Below are positions 1-6,904 of a stretch of DNA of 18,220 bases, one piece after another. The position numbers and the translations under genes were made by a program. The notes under the pieces were generated by a model that worked only from the letters and a program-made list of their open reading frames with translations, made no database searches and had not been told where the DNA came from. The DNA is from a bacterium (lineage in GTDB: Bacteria > Cyanobacteriota > Vampirovibrionia > Gastranaerophilales > Gastranaerophilaceae), in the NCBI GenBank assembly GCA_017444705.1, contig JAFSWA010000018.1, positions 1 through 18,220 of the forward strand. Reading direction: 5' to 3'. Within the stretch, counting starts at the first letter, position 1. The number at the start of each line of letters is the position of its first letter.

Positions 1-48
1 AAAAATATGGGGCTTGCAGTTGAAGAAATTAAAAAGGGGCTTGCATAA
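1..48 (+). CDS. C-terminal tail of an unidentified protein (partial)
   Basis: The window opens inside a reading frame that ends at TAA 46-48 and encodes a 15-residue tail, KNMGLAVEEIKKGLA. It has ordinary codon use and helical character. It is too short to assign to a family. The stop abuts the next gene's TTG start in the same frame, so the two genes are almost certainly co-transcribed and translationally coupled. An A/G-rich stretch at about 31-39 (AAAAAGGGG) inside this tail can act as the ribosome binding site of the next gene. Confidence 0.55.
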   Translation, partial: KNMGLAVEEIKKGLA

Positions 49-1413
49 TTGATTATTGACGAAATCAAAAAAATTGTCGGGGCAAATAATATCCTGACCG
101 AAATTGAGGAAGTTACGGTGTATTCAAAAGACGCAACCCACTTTATCGGCACGACAAAGACTCCGATTGCGGCAGTATTTCCGACTACAATTGAACAGGT
201 TTCAAAAGTATTAAAATTTTGTAATGAAACAAAGACACCGGTAATTACAAGAGGTGCGGGGACAAATATGTGTGCCTCATGCGTTGATTTAGACGGCAGT
301 ATTATTCTGAATCTTGCAAAAATGAATACAATAGATAAACCCGACACAAAGAATTTTACAATTAAGGCACAAGCGGGTGCAATTATAAGTGATATTCAAA
401 ATATTGCGGAACAAAACGGGCTTTTTTACCCGCCGGATCCGTCAAGCTGCAAAGTCGCAACTCTCGGCGGAACAATAGCAACCTCAGCAGGCGGCTCTCA
501 TACGTTAAAATACGGAACAACAAAAGATTATGTTTTGGGGTTAACAGTTGTTTTAGCTGACGGAACAATTCTTAAAACGGGGTCAAATCTCATAAAAGAT
601 GTCAGCGGCTACGATTTGACAAGACTTTTTATCGGGTCTGAGGGTACTTTGGGCGTAGTATGCGAAGCAATTTTGAAATTAATTCCGAAAGTAGAAAACA
701 AAAAACTTTCGCTTGTTTATTTTAATTCCGTAAATGAGGCGGCAATAGCAGTAAACGAGATTTTAAAAGCATACATAACTCCGTCTGTTATTGATTTTAT
801 GGACAAAAACACTCTTTCTACCATTGAAAACTTTTGTCCTACGGGGCTTTTGACAGATAAAGAAGCTTGTCTGCTAATAGAAGTTGACGGTTTTGATGTT
901 GATTACCAACAAAAAGTCGTTGAAGAAGCTTGCAAAAAAGCGGGTGCGTCTGATATAATTTCCGCAAAAACAAAGGAAGTCGAAGATAAAATATGGCTTG
1001 CAAGACGTTCTGCTTTTGGTGCATGCACAAAAATTGCTCCGGATGTTATGAGCGAGGATATTGTTGTACCTAAGGGAAAATTTCCGTTAATAATAGAAAA
1101 AATCCAAGAAATTGCGAAAAAATATAATCTTAAAACCGCTCTTTTAGCTCATGCAGGCGACGGAAATATTCATCCGCACTTTATCATTGATATTGAGAAT
1201 AAAGATGAAACAGAAAGATTTTTAAAAGCAAAAGATGAAATGTTTAAGCAGGCTGTAGAAATGGGCGGAACACTGTCAGGAGAACATGGAATCGGACTTG
1301 AAAAGAAAAAATATCTTCCGAAATTATTAGGTAAAGAAAATTACGAAATTCAAAAAAAACTCAAACAATTCTTTGATAAAAATGGTATAATGAATCCGTG
1401 GAAAGTATTTTAG
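49..1413 (+). CDS. glcD: FAD-linked oxidase, GlcD / D-lactate dehydrogenase type
   Basis: A 454-residue flavoprotein of the glycolate oxidase GlcD / D-2-hydroxyacid dehydrogenase family, which oxidises a 2-hydroxy acid (glycolate or D-lactate) to the 2-oxo acid through FAD. The N-terminal PCMH-type FAD-binding domain (about 37-215) contains TRGAGTNMCASC, the PPDPSSCKVATLGGTIATSAGG region, KYGTTKDYVLG and GSEGTLGVV. The C-terminal FAD-oxidase domain contains HAGDGNIHPH (368-377) and GEHGIG (411-416), the usual metal/substrate histidines. The start is TTG 49: an in-frame TAA lies immediately before it, and the protein then begins MIIDEIKKIVG as the family does. There is no signal peptide. The iron-sulphur partner GlcF is not next to it; cutA follows after 9 bp. 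The exact substrate cannot be read from the sequence. Confidence 0.9.
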   Translation: MIIDEIKKIVGANNILTEIEEVTVYSKDATHFIGTTKTPIAAVFPTTIEQVSKVLKFCNETKTPVITRGAGTNMCASCVDLDGSIILNLAKMNTIDKPDTKNFTIKAQAGAIISDIQNIAEQNGLFYPPDPSSCKVATLGGTIATSAGGSHTLKYGTTKDYVLGLTVVLADGTILKTGSNLIKDVSGYDLTRLFIGSEGTLGVVCEAILKLIPKVENKKLSLVYFNSVNEAAIAVNEILKAYITPSVIDFMDKNTLSTIENFCPTGLLTDKEACLLIEVDGFDVDYQQKVVEEACKKAGASDIISAKTKEVEDKIWLARRSAFGACTKIAPDVMSEDIVVPKGKFPLIIEKIQEIAKKYNLKTALLAHAGDGNIHPHFIIDIENKDETERFLKAKDEMFKQAVEMGGTLSGEHGIGLEKKKYLPKLLGKENYEIQKKLKQFFDKNGIMNPWKVF

Positions 1414-1422
1414 GAGTGAAAA

Positions 1423-1743
1423 ATGAGCGAATACAGACTTTACATAACAACTGTTCAAAGCAAAAAAGATGCAAAGCAAATATCAGAGGCACTTTTAAAA
1501 TATCAAGCAGCTGCTTGTGTTAATATTATTGAAAAAATAACATCCGTTTATATGTGGGAAAACAAAGTATGTACTGATGATGAATGTCTTTTAATTATAA
1601 AATCAAAAGCTGAATTATTTGAAAAAATAAAAAAAATAGTCTTAACTCTTCATAAATACGATTTACCGGAATTAATAGAAATACCTATTACAAACGGTTT
1701 TAGAGATTATTTGGGTTGGATTGATGAAAGTACAAGATTATGA
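1423..1743 (+). CDS. cutA: CutA1-family divalent cation tolerance protein
   Basis: A 106-residue protein of the usual CutA1 length, a trimeric ferredoxin-like fold linked to divalent metal tolerance, although its biochemical role is still unclear. Family features seen are the N-terminal strand YRLYITTVQSKKDAKQI, the AACVNII segment, the ITSVYMWENKV strand, the KYDLPELIEIPI signature and the C-terminal YLGWIDEST. A strong ribosome binding site (TAGGAG at about 1411-1416) sits 6-7 bases before the ATG. The TGA stop overlaps the next gene's ATG in an ATGA junction, so translation of the two is coupled. It is cytoplasmic with no signal peptide. Confidence 0.95.
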   Translation: MSEYRLYITTVQSKKDAKQISEALLKYQAAACVNIIEKITSVYMWENKVCTDDECLLIIKSKAELFEKIKKIVLTLHKYDLPELIEIPITNGFRDYLGWIDESTRL

Positions 1744-2540
1744 AAACATCTTTAAATAAAAAAGATTTTTTAAAATACTTACATTCTCTTGGGTTAAACG
1801 TAAATACGAGAACTAAAGCAAGAGGAAATAAAGGATTTTTTTCCGGAAACAGAATTGATATTTCAAAAAATGTAGAGGACGAAAGATTTTTTGATACACT
1901 TGCACATGAATTTGCACACTATGTCCATTCAAAAATTGAGCCAGATAATTTTAAAAACGGGGGTTCTTTAAAAATTCTTTTTAATTGTAATTATACAAAA
2001 GAAATTGAGCGGGAATTAATTCAAGTAACTAATTTTATTGACCCCAATTCCAAGTTAGAACGACTTTTAGCGATAAAAGAGGAATACAAAAAACGGATAA
2101 AATACAAAGAAGCACAAATAAAATCAGTGTGTCCCGATTTTCAAAAAAGTAAGCCGTACAAACCTTTTGACAAAGTTATAAGAAAAAGTAAAGCAAAATA
2201 CCTTTTAAAACATGACCGAATCAAATTAATTACACCGTTTTTAAAAAGAATTGAACAGTATTCAATAGCAACAGCCCATTTGGACTTTCCGGAACTAAAA
2301 CCGGAATTCATTGATATACTGAAATTAAAATCATTACAAAAAAAACAGACCAATAATTCACGAAGGATAAATAAATATAAAAAATACTACGGTTCTCCCG
2401 TTGAACTTTTTGCAAGGTTTATCCAAAGTCTTGTTTATGATGAGCAGATAACAAAAACTATTGCCCCAATTACTTGTGAACGCTTTTACCGGCTTTTGGA
2501 ACAAGGTTTTTACAGAGAATTAAGTTACTTATTTAAGTAA
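1740..2540 (+). CDS. Putative zincin metallopeptidase, HExxH, unassigned family
   Basis: A 266-residue protein that I cannot place in a named family. Residues 54-63 read LAHEFAHYVH, a classic HExxH zinc site (H56, E57, H60), preceded by a strand-like GNRIDIS as in ImmA/IrrE-like and related cytoplasmic zincins. A second conserved-looking block, YGSPVELFARFIQ (about 217-228), offers E222 as a possible third zinc ligand and resembles the peptidase-associated blocks of large mobile-element polyproteins. The middle (110-215) is Lys-rich and helical. There is no signal peptide or membrane segment, so it should be cytoplasmic. It starts in the ATGA overlap with cutA and ends 5 bp from the convergent HD-GYP gene. 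The zincin call is moderately sure. The substrate is unknown, and it has no recognisable repressor partner next to it. Confidence 0.7.
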   Translation: MKTSLNKKDFLKYLHSLGLNVNTRTKARGNKGFFSGNRIDISKNVEDERFFDTLAHEFAHYVHSKIEPDNFKNGGSLKILFNCNYTKEIERELIQVTNFIDPNSKLERLLAIKEEYKKRIKYKEAQIKSVCPDFQKSKPYKPFDKVIRKSKAKYLLKHDRIKLITPFLKRIEQYSIATAHLDFPELKPEFIDILKLKSLQKKQTNNSRRINKYKKYYGSPVELFARFIQSLVYDEQITKTIAPITCERFYRLLEQGFYRELSYLFK

Positions 2541-2545
2541 AGGGT

Positions 2546-3271
2546 CTATTTGAATTTCTTTTCAAGACAACTGTATTTTTTGTAGTATTCTTCCGAATTA
2601 TCTTTTGCTTTAAGCATTTCATCCTGACATTCAATAAATTTTTGTGCCAAATTCGGGTCAAACTGCGAACCAGCACATCTTTGTATTTCCGCAATTGCAT
2701 CTTCGTGCGTCAGGGCTTTTCTGTAAGAACGGGTGGAAGTCATGGCATCATAAGTGTCAGCCAAGGCAATTATTCTTGCGGAAAGCGGTATTTCTTCCCC
2801 TTTCAAGCCATCGGGATATCCTCTTCCGTCCCATCTTTCATGATGAGATTTAAGCCAATCTGAAATTATATGAAGTTGTTTTACTTCCATAATAATTTTT
2901 TCCGCTTGTTCAGGATGTTTTTTCATAATTTCATATTCTTCATCGGTTAATTTTCCCGGTTTACAAAGAATACTTTGAGGAATGCCTATTTTTCCTATAT
3001 CGTGCAGCAAACCTGCTGTTTCTATTTCTTCCATAAACTTGTCATCAGAACCTATATGTTTTGCCAAAATCATTGAATACAAAGTAACTCTATATGAATG
3101 ACCATGCGTATATGGGTCTTTTGCATCAAGTGCTGAGGATATTGCTTTTATTGTTTTATAGAAAAGTTCGTTCAAATCTTTACTCAATTCTGTATTCTGA
3201 GTAAGAATTTCAAATTTTTTCAACCCCTGTTGAACTGTAATTTGCAATGTTCCCGGGTCGAAAGGCTTCAA
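2546..3271 (-). CDS. HD-GYP phosphodiesterase half of a stop-interrupted response regulator
   Basis: This stretch encodes an HD-GYP domain, a family that hydrolyses c-di-GMP. All signature residues are present: HDIGKIGIP (HD at residues 90-91 of this fragment), HHERWDGRGYPDG (143 onward) and ALADTYDAMTS. The TTG at 3271 is not a credible start: it has no ribosome binding site and corresponds to the Leu of the LKPFDP motif that closes a receiver domain. The open frame actually continues upstream to 3346, encoding LLTGYTD and YILKPFDP, and is cut only by TAA 3347-3349. It is therefore the downstream part of one REC-HD-GYP gene whose N-terminal half is 3347-3670. If the stop is real and not read through, this half is probably not made and the gene is a young pseudogene. 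Confidence 0.85.
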   Translation of the reverse strand: MKPFDPGTLQITVQQGLKKFEILTQNTELSKDLNELFYKTIKAISSALDAKDPYTHGHSYRVTLYSMILAKHIGSDDKFMEEIETAGLLHDIGKIGIPQSILCKPGKLTDEEYEIMKKHPEQAEKIIMEVKQLHIISDWLKSHHERWDGRGYPDGLKGEEIPLSARIIALADTYDAMTSTRSYRKALTHEDAIAEIQRCAGSQFDPNLAQKFIECQDEMLKAKDNSEEYYKKYSCLEKKFK

Positions 3272-3346
3272 TATATACTGATATAAATTACATTTATTAA
3301 TTGCGTCTATAATAACATCCGTGTCAGTATAACCTGTTAATAAAAT

Positions 3347-3349
3347 TTA
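3347..3349 (-). other. In-frame TAA splitting the REC-HD-GYP gene
   Basis: On the minus strand the codons run GAT ATA ATA TAA ATT TTA TTA ACA GGT (D I I stop I L L T G). Receiver domains normally have a basic residue (Lys/Arg) at the stop position before I-L-L-T-G, so a single A-to-T change of AAA, or a change of AGA, would produce it. The frame is the same on both sides (3670 to 2546), with no deletion or insertion. Confidence 0.85.
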
Positions 3350-3670
3350 TATTATATCGGGGTAATCCTTTGATACTTCCTGCAATAAATCAACACCTTG
3401 CATTTCAGGCATTCTCTGGTCCGAAATTATCATAGAAATCTCATCGCCCGCAACTTTTACCATTTCAAGAGCTTCTTTTCCGTTAGTTGCAACCAAAACC
3501 GTATAATTACTTCTCAGTGAACGTTTTAATAATTGCAAATTATTATCTTCATCATCAACAATAAGAATTGTATGTTTTTCTTTAAAAGCATCATGCAAGC
3601 TCAAAAGCTCATGGACGTTATCTAACAGATTTATATGTTCCAATTTATTCATTTTTAATTCCAAATTCAT
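3347..3670 (-). CDS. Receiver (REC) domain half of an interrupted REC-HD-GYP response regulator
   Basis: The 107 codons encode the first two thirds of a CheY-like receiver domain: acidic pair D39/D40 (ILIVDDED) and phospho-acceptor D84 (IISDQRMPEMQG). It stops at TAA 3347-3349 right after DYPDII. The conserved Thr (LLTGY) and Lys (LKPFD) follow in the same frame beyond the stop, so this fragment alone lacks the end of its fold. With the stop read as one residue, the product would be 374 residues, REC about 33-150 then HD-GYP, a standard two-domain layout. A promoter at 3681-3708 lies so close that the second ATG (3652, 7 residues in, after TTGGAATTAAAA) may be the true start. The predicted output, if functional, is phosphorylation-controlled c-di-GMP breakdown. 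Confidence 0.85.
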   Translation of the reverse strand: MNLELKMNKLEHINLLDNVHELLSLHDAFKEKHTILIVDDEDNNLQLLKRSLRSNYTVLVATNGKEALEMVKVAGDEISMIISDQRMPEMQGVDLLQEVSKDYPDII

Positions 3671-3680
3671 TTATGACAAT

Positions 3681-3708
3681 ATTATACAATATTTTTTGGA
3701 ATTGTAAA
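3681..3708 (-). promoter_or_regulatory. Sigma70-type promoter for the REC-HD-GYP gene
   Basis: On the minus strand, TTTACA (3703-3708) and a perfect TATAAT (3681-3686) are separated by 16 bp. The predicted transcript start, about 3674, is only a few bases before the first ATG at 3670. This favours either a leaderless message or use of the ATG at 3652. Confidence 0.65.
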
Positions 3709-3719
3709 AGGGGTTAACA

Positions 3720-4232
3720 TTATAATTCTTTTTTTACATATAAATTAAAGCCAATATTTTTATAGGAAGAAATTTGGTTTTTCAAACTATAATTTAGCTT
3801 TTCAAGTTCATTCATCTTAAAACGAAGGGTTTCATTTTCGGTTTTACATCTTATCAATTCAACTACAACTTCGTCCATGCCATCCAATTTTTCATCAATT
3901 ACGGTCGAAATTTTTTCTTCAATTGTTTTTTGAAACATTTCAAATCTGTCATTTAACTTATTAAAAGTTTCATCAAGTGCCGCTGCACTAACAGGCATAG
4001 GTAATTCTTTTGAAGAAGACATCATTAATTCATCGGCGAGTATGGAATTTTTAGAATGTAATTCGTTTATCTTTTTCAGAGTTTGGACATCATGCTTTGT
4101 AAAATATGTATTACCGCTTAAATCCTTTTTTGGGATAAGTCTTGCCTCCCTGCACAATGAAGATATACCGGAATTATCCGTATCAAATATATCCCTCAAC
4201 ATTTTTGGTGTATAATTCTCTGCTGTTTCCAT
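3720..4232 (-). CDS. MerR-like winged-helix DNA-binding protein with C-terminal coiled coil
   Basis: A 170-residue protein. The first about 60 residues look like a MerR-type winged helix: YTPKMLRDIF, a recognition-helix-like ISSLCREARLIPKK, a wing containing GNTYFTKHDV, then a QTLKKI helix. Residues about 85-160 are long amphipathic helices (LNDRFEMFQKTIEEKIS, CKTENETLRFKMNELEK), a likely coiled coil for dimerisation. There is no effector-binding domain. A frame extension begins at TTG 4238, but ATG 4232 is preferred because AAAAGAG lies at a usable distance from it. The gene diverges from the dnaJ-like gene across a 145-bp spacer and precedes the REC-HD-GYP gene, which has its own promoter. 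It could be a regulator or a nucleoid/partition-type protein; the target is unknown. Confidence 0.65.
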   Translation of the reverse strand: METAENYTPKMLRDIFDTDNSGISSLCREARLIPKKDLSGNTYFTKHDVQTLKKINELHSKNSILADELMMSSSKELPMPVSAAALDETFNKLNDRFEMFQKTIEEKISTVIDEKLDGMDEVVVELIRCKTENETLRFKMNELEKLNYSLKNQISSYKNIGFNLYVKKEL

Positions 4233-4332
4233 GTCCAAATCTCTTTTCTAATTCCATTAATATAATAGTTTAAAATTAAGTATTTGAAAATATTTTTTTA
4301 AATTATCGTTACAAATGTTTAATCTTTTTATC

Positions 4333-4373
4333 TTGAAATTTGTCATAAAATCAGTAAAATTAATTATGAGGTG
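4333..4373 (+). promoter_or_regulatory. Promoter and ribosome binding site of the dnaJ-like / queE operon
   Basis: TTGAAA (4333-4338), a 16-bp spacer and TAAAAT (4355-4360) form a good sigma70-type promoter. GAGGTG at 4369-4374 is a clear Shine-Dalgarno sequence a few bases before ATG 4378. No CIRCE-type inverted repeat of heat-shock control is visible here. Confidence 0.55.
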
Positions 4374-4377
4374 CTAA

Positions 4378-4641
4378 ATGGGCTCAGAAGATATATTAAA
4401 TAAAGATTTGTATAAAATTCTTAACATTGAAAAAAATGCAACTTCACGGGAAATCAAACTTGCATACAGACATCTTATGAGAATATATCACCCTGATGTT
4501 AATGAAGACGCTGACAGTAAAAAAAAATTTAACGAAATAAGAAAAGCTTATGACATATTATCCGATTCTAAAAAGAAAAAATTATACGATATAAAGCATG
4601 GTTATAATTTTGAAAAGAGCAATGAAAAAAATACAACGTGA
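4378..4641 (+). CDS. J domain, N-terminal half of an interrupted DnaJ-like protein
   Basis: The 87 codons encode a complete J domain that would stimulate the ATPase of a DnaK-type Hsp70: DLYKILNIEKNATSREIKLAYR, the catalytic HPD tripeptide (H38-P39-D40) in IYHPDVNEDAD, and the AYDILSDSKKKKLYD helix. TGA 4639-4641 ends it, but the same frame continues without a shift into a DnaJ C-terminal region to 5406. It may be a genuine J-domain-only protein, or the front of a 342-residue DnaJ-like protein broken by a nonsense codon. It has its own promoter and a strong ribosome binding site. The Gly/Phe-rich linker of classical DnaJ is absent, so it is likely a specialised DnaJ-like protein rather than the main housekeeping copy. 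Confidence 0.85.
   Translation: MGSEDILNKDLYKILNIEKNATSREIKLAYRHLMRIYHPDVNEDADSKKKFNEIRKAYDILSDSKKKKLYDIKHGYNFEKSNEKNTT
4639..4641 (+). other. In-frame TGA splitting the DnaJ-like gene
   Basis: The codons read AAT ACA ACG TGA AAA GAA GAT TTT: one stop with the frame open on both sides from 4378 to 5406. No ATG with a ribosome binding site lies just after it; the first non-AUG candidate is GTG 4669, preceded only by ACAGAAAAT. TGA is used as a normal stop elsewhere in the window (cutA, lysA), so a genome-wide reassignment is unlikely. Confidence 0.8.
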
Positions 4642-4668
4642 AAAGAAGATTTTAATGAAACAGAAAAT

Positions 4669-5406
4669 GTGCAACCAAAGATAAAATCAAAAATCTTTTC
4701 CGGAATTTTGGGAGAAATTATTGAGGGGATATTTATTAACAAATCTTCAAATAAAAAAAATAACAGGAAATCTCAAAAAGGCGATGACATATATGCAAAT
4801 GTAACAATATCTTCAAAGGAAGCCGTTTTTGGTACATCAAGAATAATAAATATAATTCAATCAAAGCCATGTCCTAATTGCATGGGTAAAAAATTTATTA
4901 ACGAAGCCTTATGCCCGATGTGTAAAGGCAGCGGTGAAATTTCCACACACAAAAAAATAAATTGTAATATTCCCTCAAATGCAAAAAATAATTCTAAAAT
5001 AAAAATTGAAAATGAGGGGAATGACAGTACAAATGGGGGTTTATCAGGAGATTTGTATCTGATAATTAATATAGATGAAAAATCACTTTTCACAGTTAAA
5101 GACAATATTGTTTACATGGATTTACCAATAACTCCTTATGAAGCGGCTCTTGGTGCAAATATTGAAATTCCTACCTTTTATGAAAACATAACAATAAAAA
5201 TCCCGCCGAATACATCTTCCGGACAGAGATTCAGACTAAAAGGTCAAGGGCTTTATATTAAGGAATTAAAAGAAAATTCGGATATGATAGTTACGGCAAT
5301 TATAAAACTGCCGAAAAATTTATCAGAAAAAGAAATTGAATTATATAAAAGTTTGAAGGAAAATAGTTCAGGTAACGTAAGAGAAGGATTAAAAAATAAT
5401 GAATAA
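4669..5406 (+). CDS. DnaJ-like C-terminal (zinc finger and peptide-binding) half
   Basis: From GTG 4669 this encodes 245 residues matching the substrate-binding half of DnaJ. It opens with DDIYANVTISSKEAVFG, the CTD-I start. A zinc-finger region follows with only two CxxC units (C68/C71 in CPNCMG; C82/C85 in CPMCKGSG), compared with four CxxCxGxG repeats in classical DnaJ, so it can hold one zinc site. CTD features such as GLSGDLYLIINI, PITPYEAALGANIEIPTF and SSGQRFRLKGQGL follow. The GTG start has no good ribosome binding site, which suggests that the frame is really the back half of the gene beginning at 4378. It overlaps queE by 8 bp, so reinitiation or readthrough here would affect queE translation. 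Confidence 0.8.
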   Translation: MQPKIKSKIFSGILGEIIEGIFINKSSNKKNNRKSQKGDDIYANVTISSKEAVFGTSRIINIIQSKPCPNCMGKKFINEALCPMCKGSGEISTHKKINCNIPSNAKNNSKIKIENEGNDSTNGGLSGDLYLIINIDEKSLFTVKDNIVYMDLPITPYEAALGANIEIPTFYENITIKIPPNTSSGQRFRLKGQGLYIKELKENSDMIVTAIIKLPKNLSEKEIELYKSLKENSSGNVREGLKNNE

Positions 5407-6070
5407 AGCCTGTATAAAAGAAATTTTTACATCAATACAGGGAGAGGGGCTTTATGCCGGAGAAATGCAAATTTTTGTACGGTTTTGTTCCTGTAATTTG
5501 AATTGCAAATATTGCGACACGGATTTCAAAAAAGATAAAAAATCTGTTTCATATACTTCTGAAACATTAGCGGAAAAACTTATTCATAAGGAAGTTTCAA
5601 CCGTAAGTCTTACAGGCGGGGAGCCGTTATTAGAAACAAAATTTCTGCTTGAATTTTTACCCTTGATAAGAAATCACAAAAAAGTTTATCTTGAAACAAA
5701 CGGAACACTAACAAATGAATTGGCTCAAATAATTGATTATGTTGATGTTGTTTCTGCGGATATAAAACTAAAATCAGCGACAAAACAACAAAACAGATTT
5801 TTAATTAATGATGAATTTATGAGTGTTGCGAGTAAAAAAGAATGTTTTATAAAAGTTGTATTTGATGAAAATATTGAAAAAAATGAAATTGAACAGGTCG
5901 TGAAAATAGCTAAAAAATATGATTTACCAATAGTTTTGCAACCAATGATGAGAAAAAATTCTTTTTGCATAAAACCTGAAAAAGCATTTGAAATTTTAAA
6001 AATTTTTTATAAACTATATTCTAACACTCGCCTAATTCCGCAACTTCACAAGTTTTTAGAAATTTTGTAA
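5399..6070 (+). CDS. queE: 7-carboxy-7-deazaguanine synthase (radical SAM)
   Basis: A 223-residue radical SAM enzyme that converts 6-carboxy-tetrahydropterin to 7-carboxy-7-deazaguanine in the queuosine/preQ0 pathway. The diagnostic CX3CX2C cluster motif of QueE is C32-C36-C39 (CNLNCKYCDTDF), preceded by IFTSIQGEGLYAG. SAM-binding features include TGGEPLLE (about 79-86) and YLETNG. The C-terminal half has the family's IVLQPMM. Length is normal. The ATG at 5399 overlaps the dnaJ-like stop by 8 bp, with an AGAAGGA element upstream, so the two are coupled. The other preQ0 genes (queD, queC, folE) are not in the window. Confidence 0.92.
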   Translation: MNKACIKEIFTSIQGEGLYAGEMQIFVRFCSCNLNCKYCDTDFKKDKKSVSYTSETLAEKLIHKEVSTVSLTGGEPLLETKFLLEFLPLIRNHKKVYLETNGTLTNELAQIIDYVDVVSADIKLKSATKQQNRFLINDEFMSVASKKECFIKVVFDENIEKNEIEQVVKIAKKYDLPIVLQPMMRKNSFCIKPEKAFEILKIFYKLYSNTRLIPQLHKFLEIL

Positions 6071-6117
6071 AATAAATTTACAAAAAAAGGCAATTTTTTT
6101 CCGTAAAAATACTTTAT

Positions 6118-6123
6118 TATAAT
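6118..6123 (+). promoter_or_regulatory. -10 element upstream of the HD-domain gene
   Basis: A perfect TATAAT lies 20 bp before ATG 6143, and a TTAGG ribosome binding site (about 6131-6135) falls between. The matching -35 region, about 6095-6100, is only a T-run, so the promoter is incomplete or A/T-rich. Confidence 0.4.
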
Positions 6124-6142
6124 GTAAGAGTTAGGTTTATAA

Positions 6143-6904
6143 ATGGAAAAAATAAGAGCAGTAAAAATAGATAAAGGGATAATTAAAACAGGAACAGCAA
6201 AGCGTAAAGCAATTATGGAAACTGTTTCCCCGACTCCAGATTACAGAACATCTTATCCGACTTATATGGATAGACGTTGTATAATCGGATTTTTGAATTC
6301 TGATTTATTATTGGAAAAAATTTCAAAAGACATTTCAAAATATGAAAATATAAAATATTGTATTCAAAAAAATCCCGAATTAAAAAGTCTTTTAAATACA
6401 TACGGTTTAAACATTAAAAATTGTGATTTTGTCAATTTCCCGACAAAAACAGATGAACATATGAAACAAACAGCATTAATTGCAGGCAAAATTTGTGATA
6501 ATTTGGGAATAAACACTATCAGAAAAGCCAAGGTTATTAAAGCGGCAAGACTTCATGATATAGGTAAAATTTTTATCCCGTCAGACATTTTAAATAAAAA
6601 AGGGAAACTTACAGGCGAAGAAAAATCCGTTATAGATGTTCACGCCAAACTCGGACACAAACTTTTAGAAACTTTGAATATTGATAATGAAACTTTGGAT
6701 TTAATCAAAAATCATCACAGTTATAACGGAAATTCATCAATAGAACAGCAAATTGTTTCTGCATCCGATATATTTTCAGCATTGACAGAAAACAGCAGAA
6801 CATACAGAAATGCTGCCTCCGCAGAAGATGCAATAAAAGAAATTTCTTCACCAAAATACGGATTTTCAAAAGAAGTTATTGAAGCCTTGAAAAAATCTAT
6901 CTAA
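6143..6904 (+). CDS. HD-domain hydrolase related to HD-GYP, lacking the GYP motif
   Basis: A 253-residue protein. Residues 1-100 are of unknown fold. Residues about 104-253 form an HD phosphohydrolase domain with H106 (DEHMKQTALIAG), the HD pair H138-D139 in ARLHDIGKIFIP, NHHSYNG (H191/H192) and SASDIFSALTENSRTYRNA (D209). Compared with canonical HD-GYP proteins the HHE..DGxGYP loop is shortened to HHSYNGNSS, so the GYP tripeptide is gone although the metal ligands appear kept. This suggests altered substrate preference or a metal-dependent hydrolase outside c-di-GMP signalling. There is no membrane segment or receiver domain. It converges on the fumarase gene with overlapping stop codons (6901-6904). 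Confidence 0.75.
   Translation: MEKIRAVKIDKGIIKTGTAKRKAIMETVSPTPDYRTSYPTYMDRRCIIGFLNSDLLLEKISKDISKYENIKYCIQKNPELKSLLNTYGLNIKNCDFVNFPTKTDEHMKQTALIAGKICDNLGINTIRKAKVIKAARLHDIGKIFIPSDILNKKGKLTGEEKSVIDVHAKLGHKLLETLNIDNETLDLIKNHHSYNGNSSIEQQIVSASDIFSALTENSRTYRNAASAEDAIKEISSPKYGFSKEVIEALKKSI

Noticed and set aside
4639..4641. UGA reassigned to an amino acid throughout the genome
   Set aside because: Other genes here (cutA, lysA) end properly at TGA, and no other internal TGA occurs in the intact genes, so a code change is not supported.
6076..6105. A-run/T-run inverted repeat after queE as a terminator
   Set aside because: The stem has mismatches and G-T pairs only near the loop; it is too weak to call, and a -10 box follows directly.
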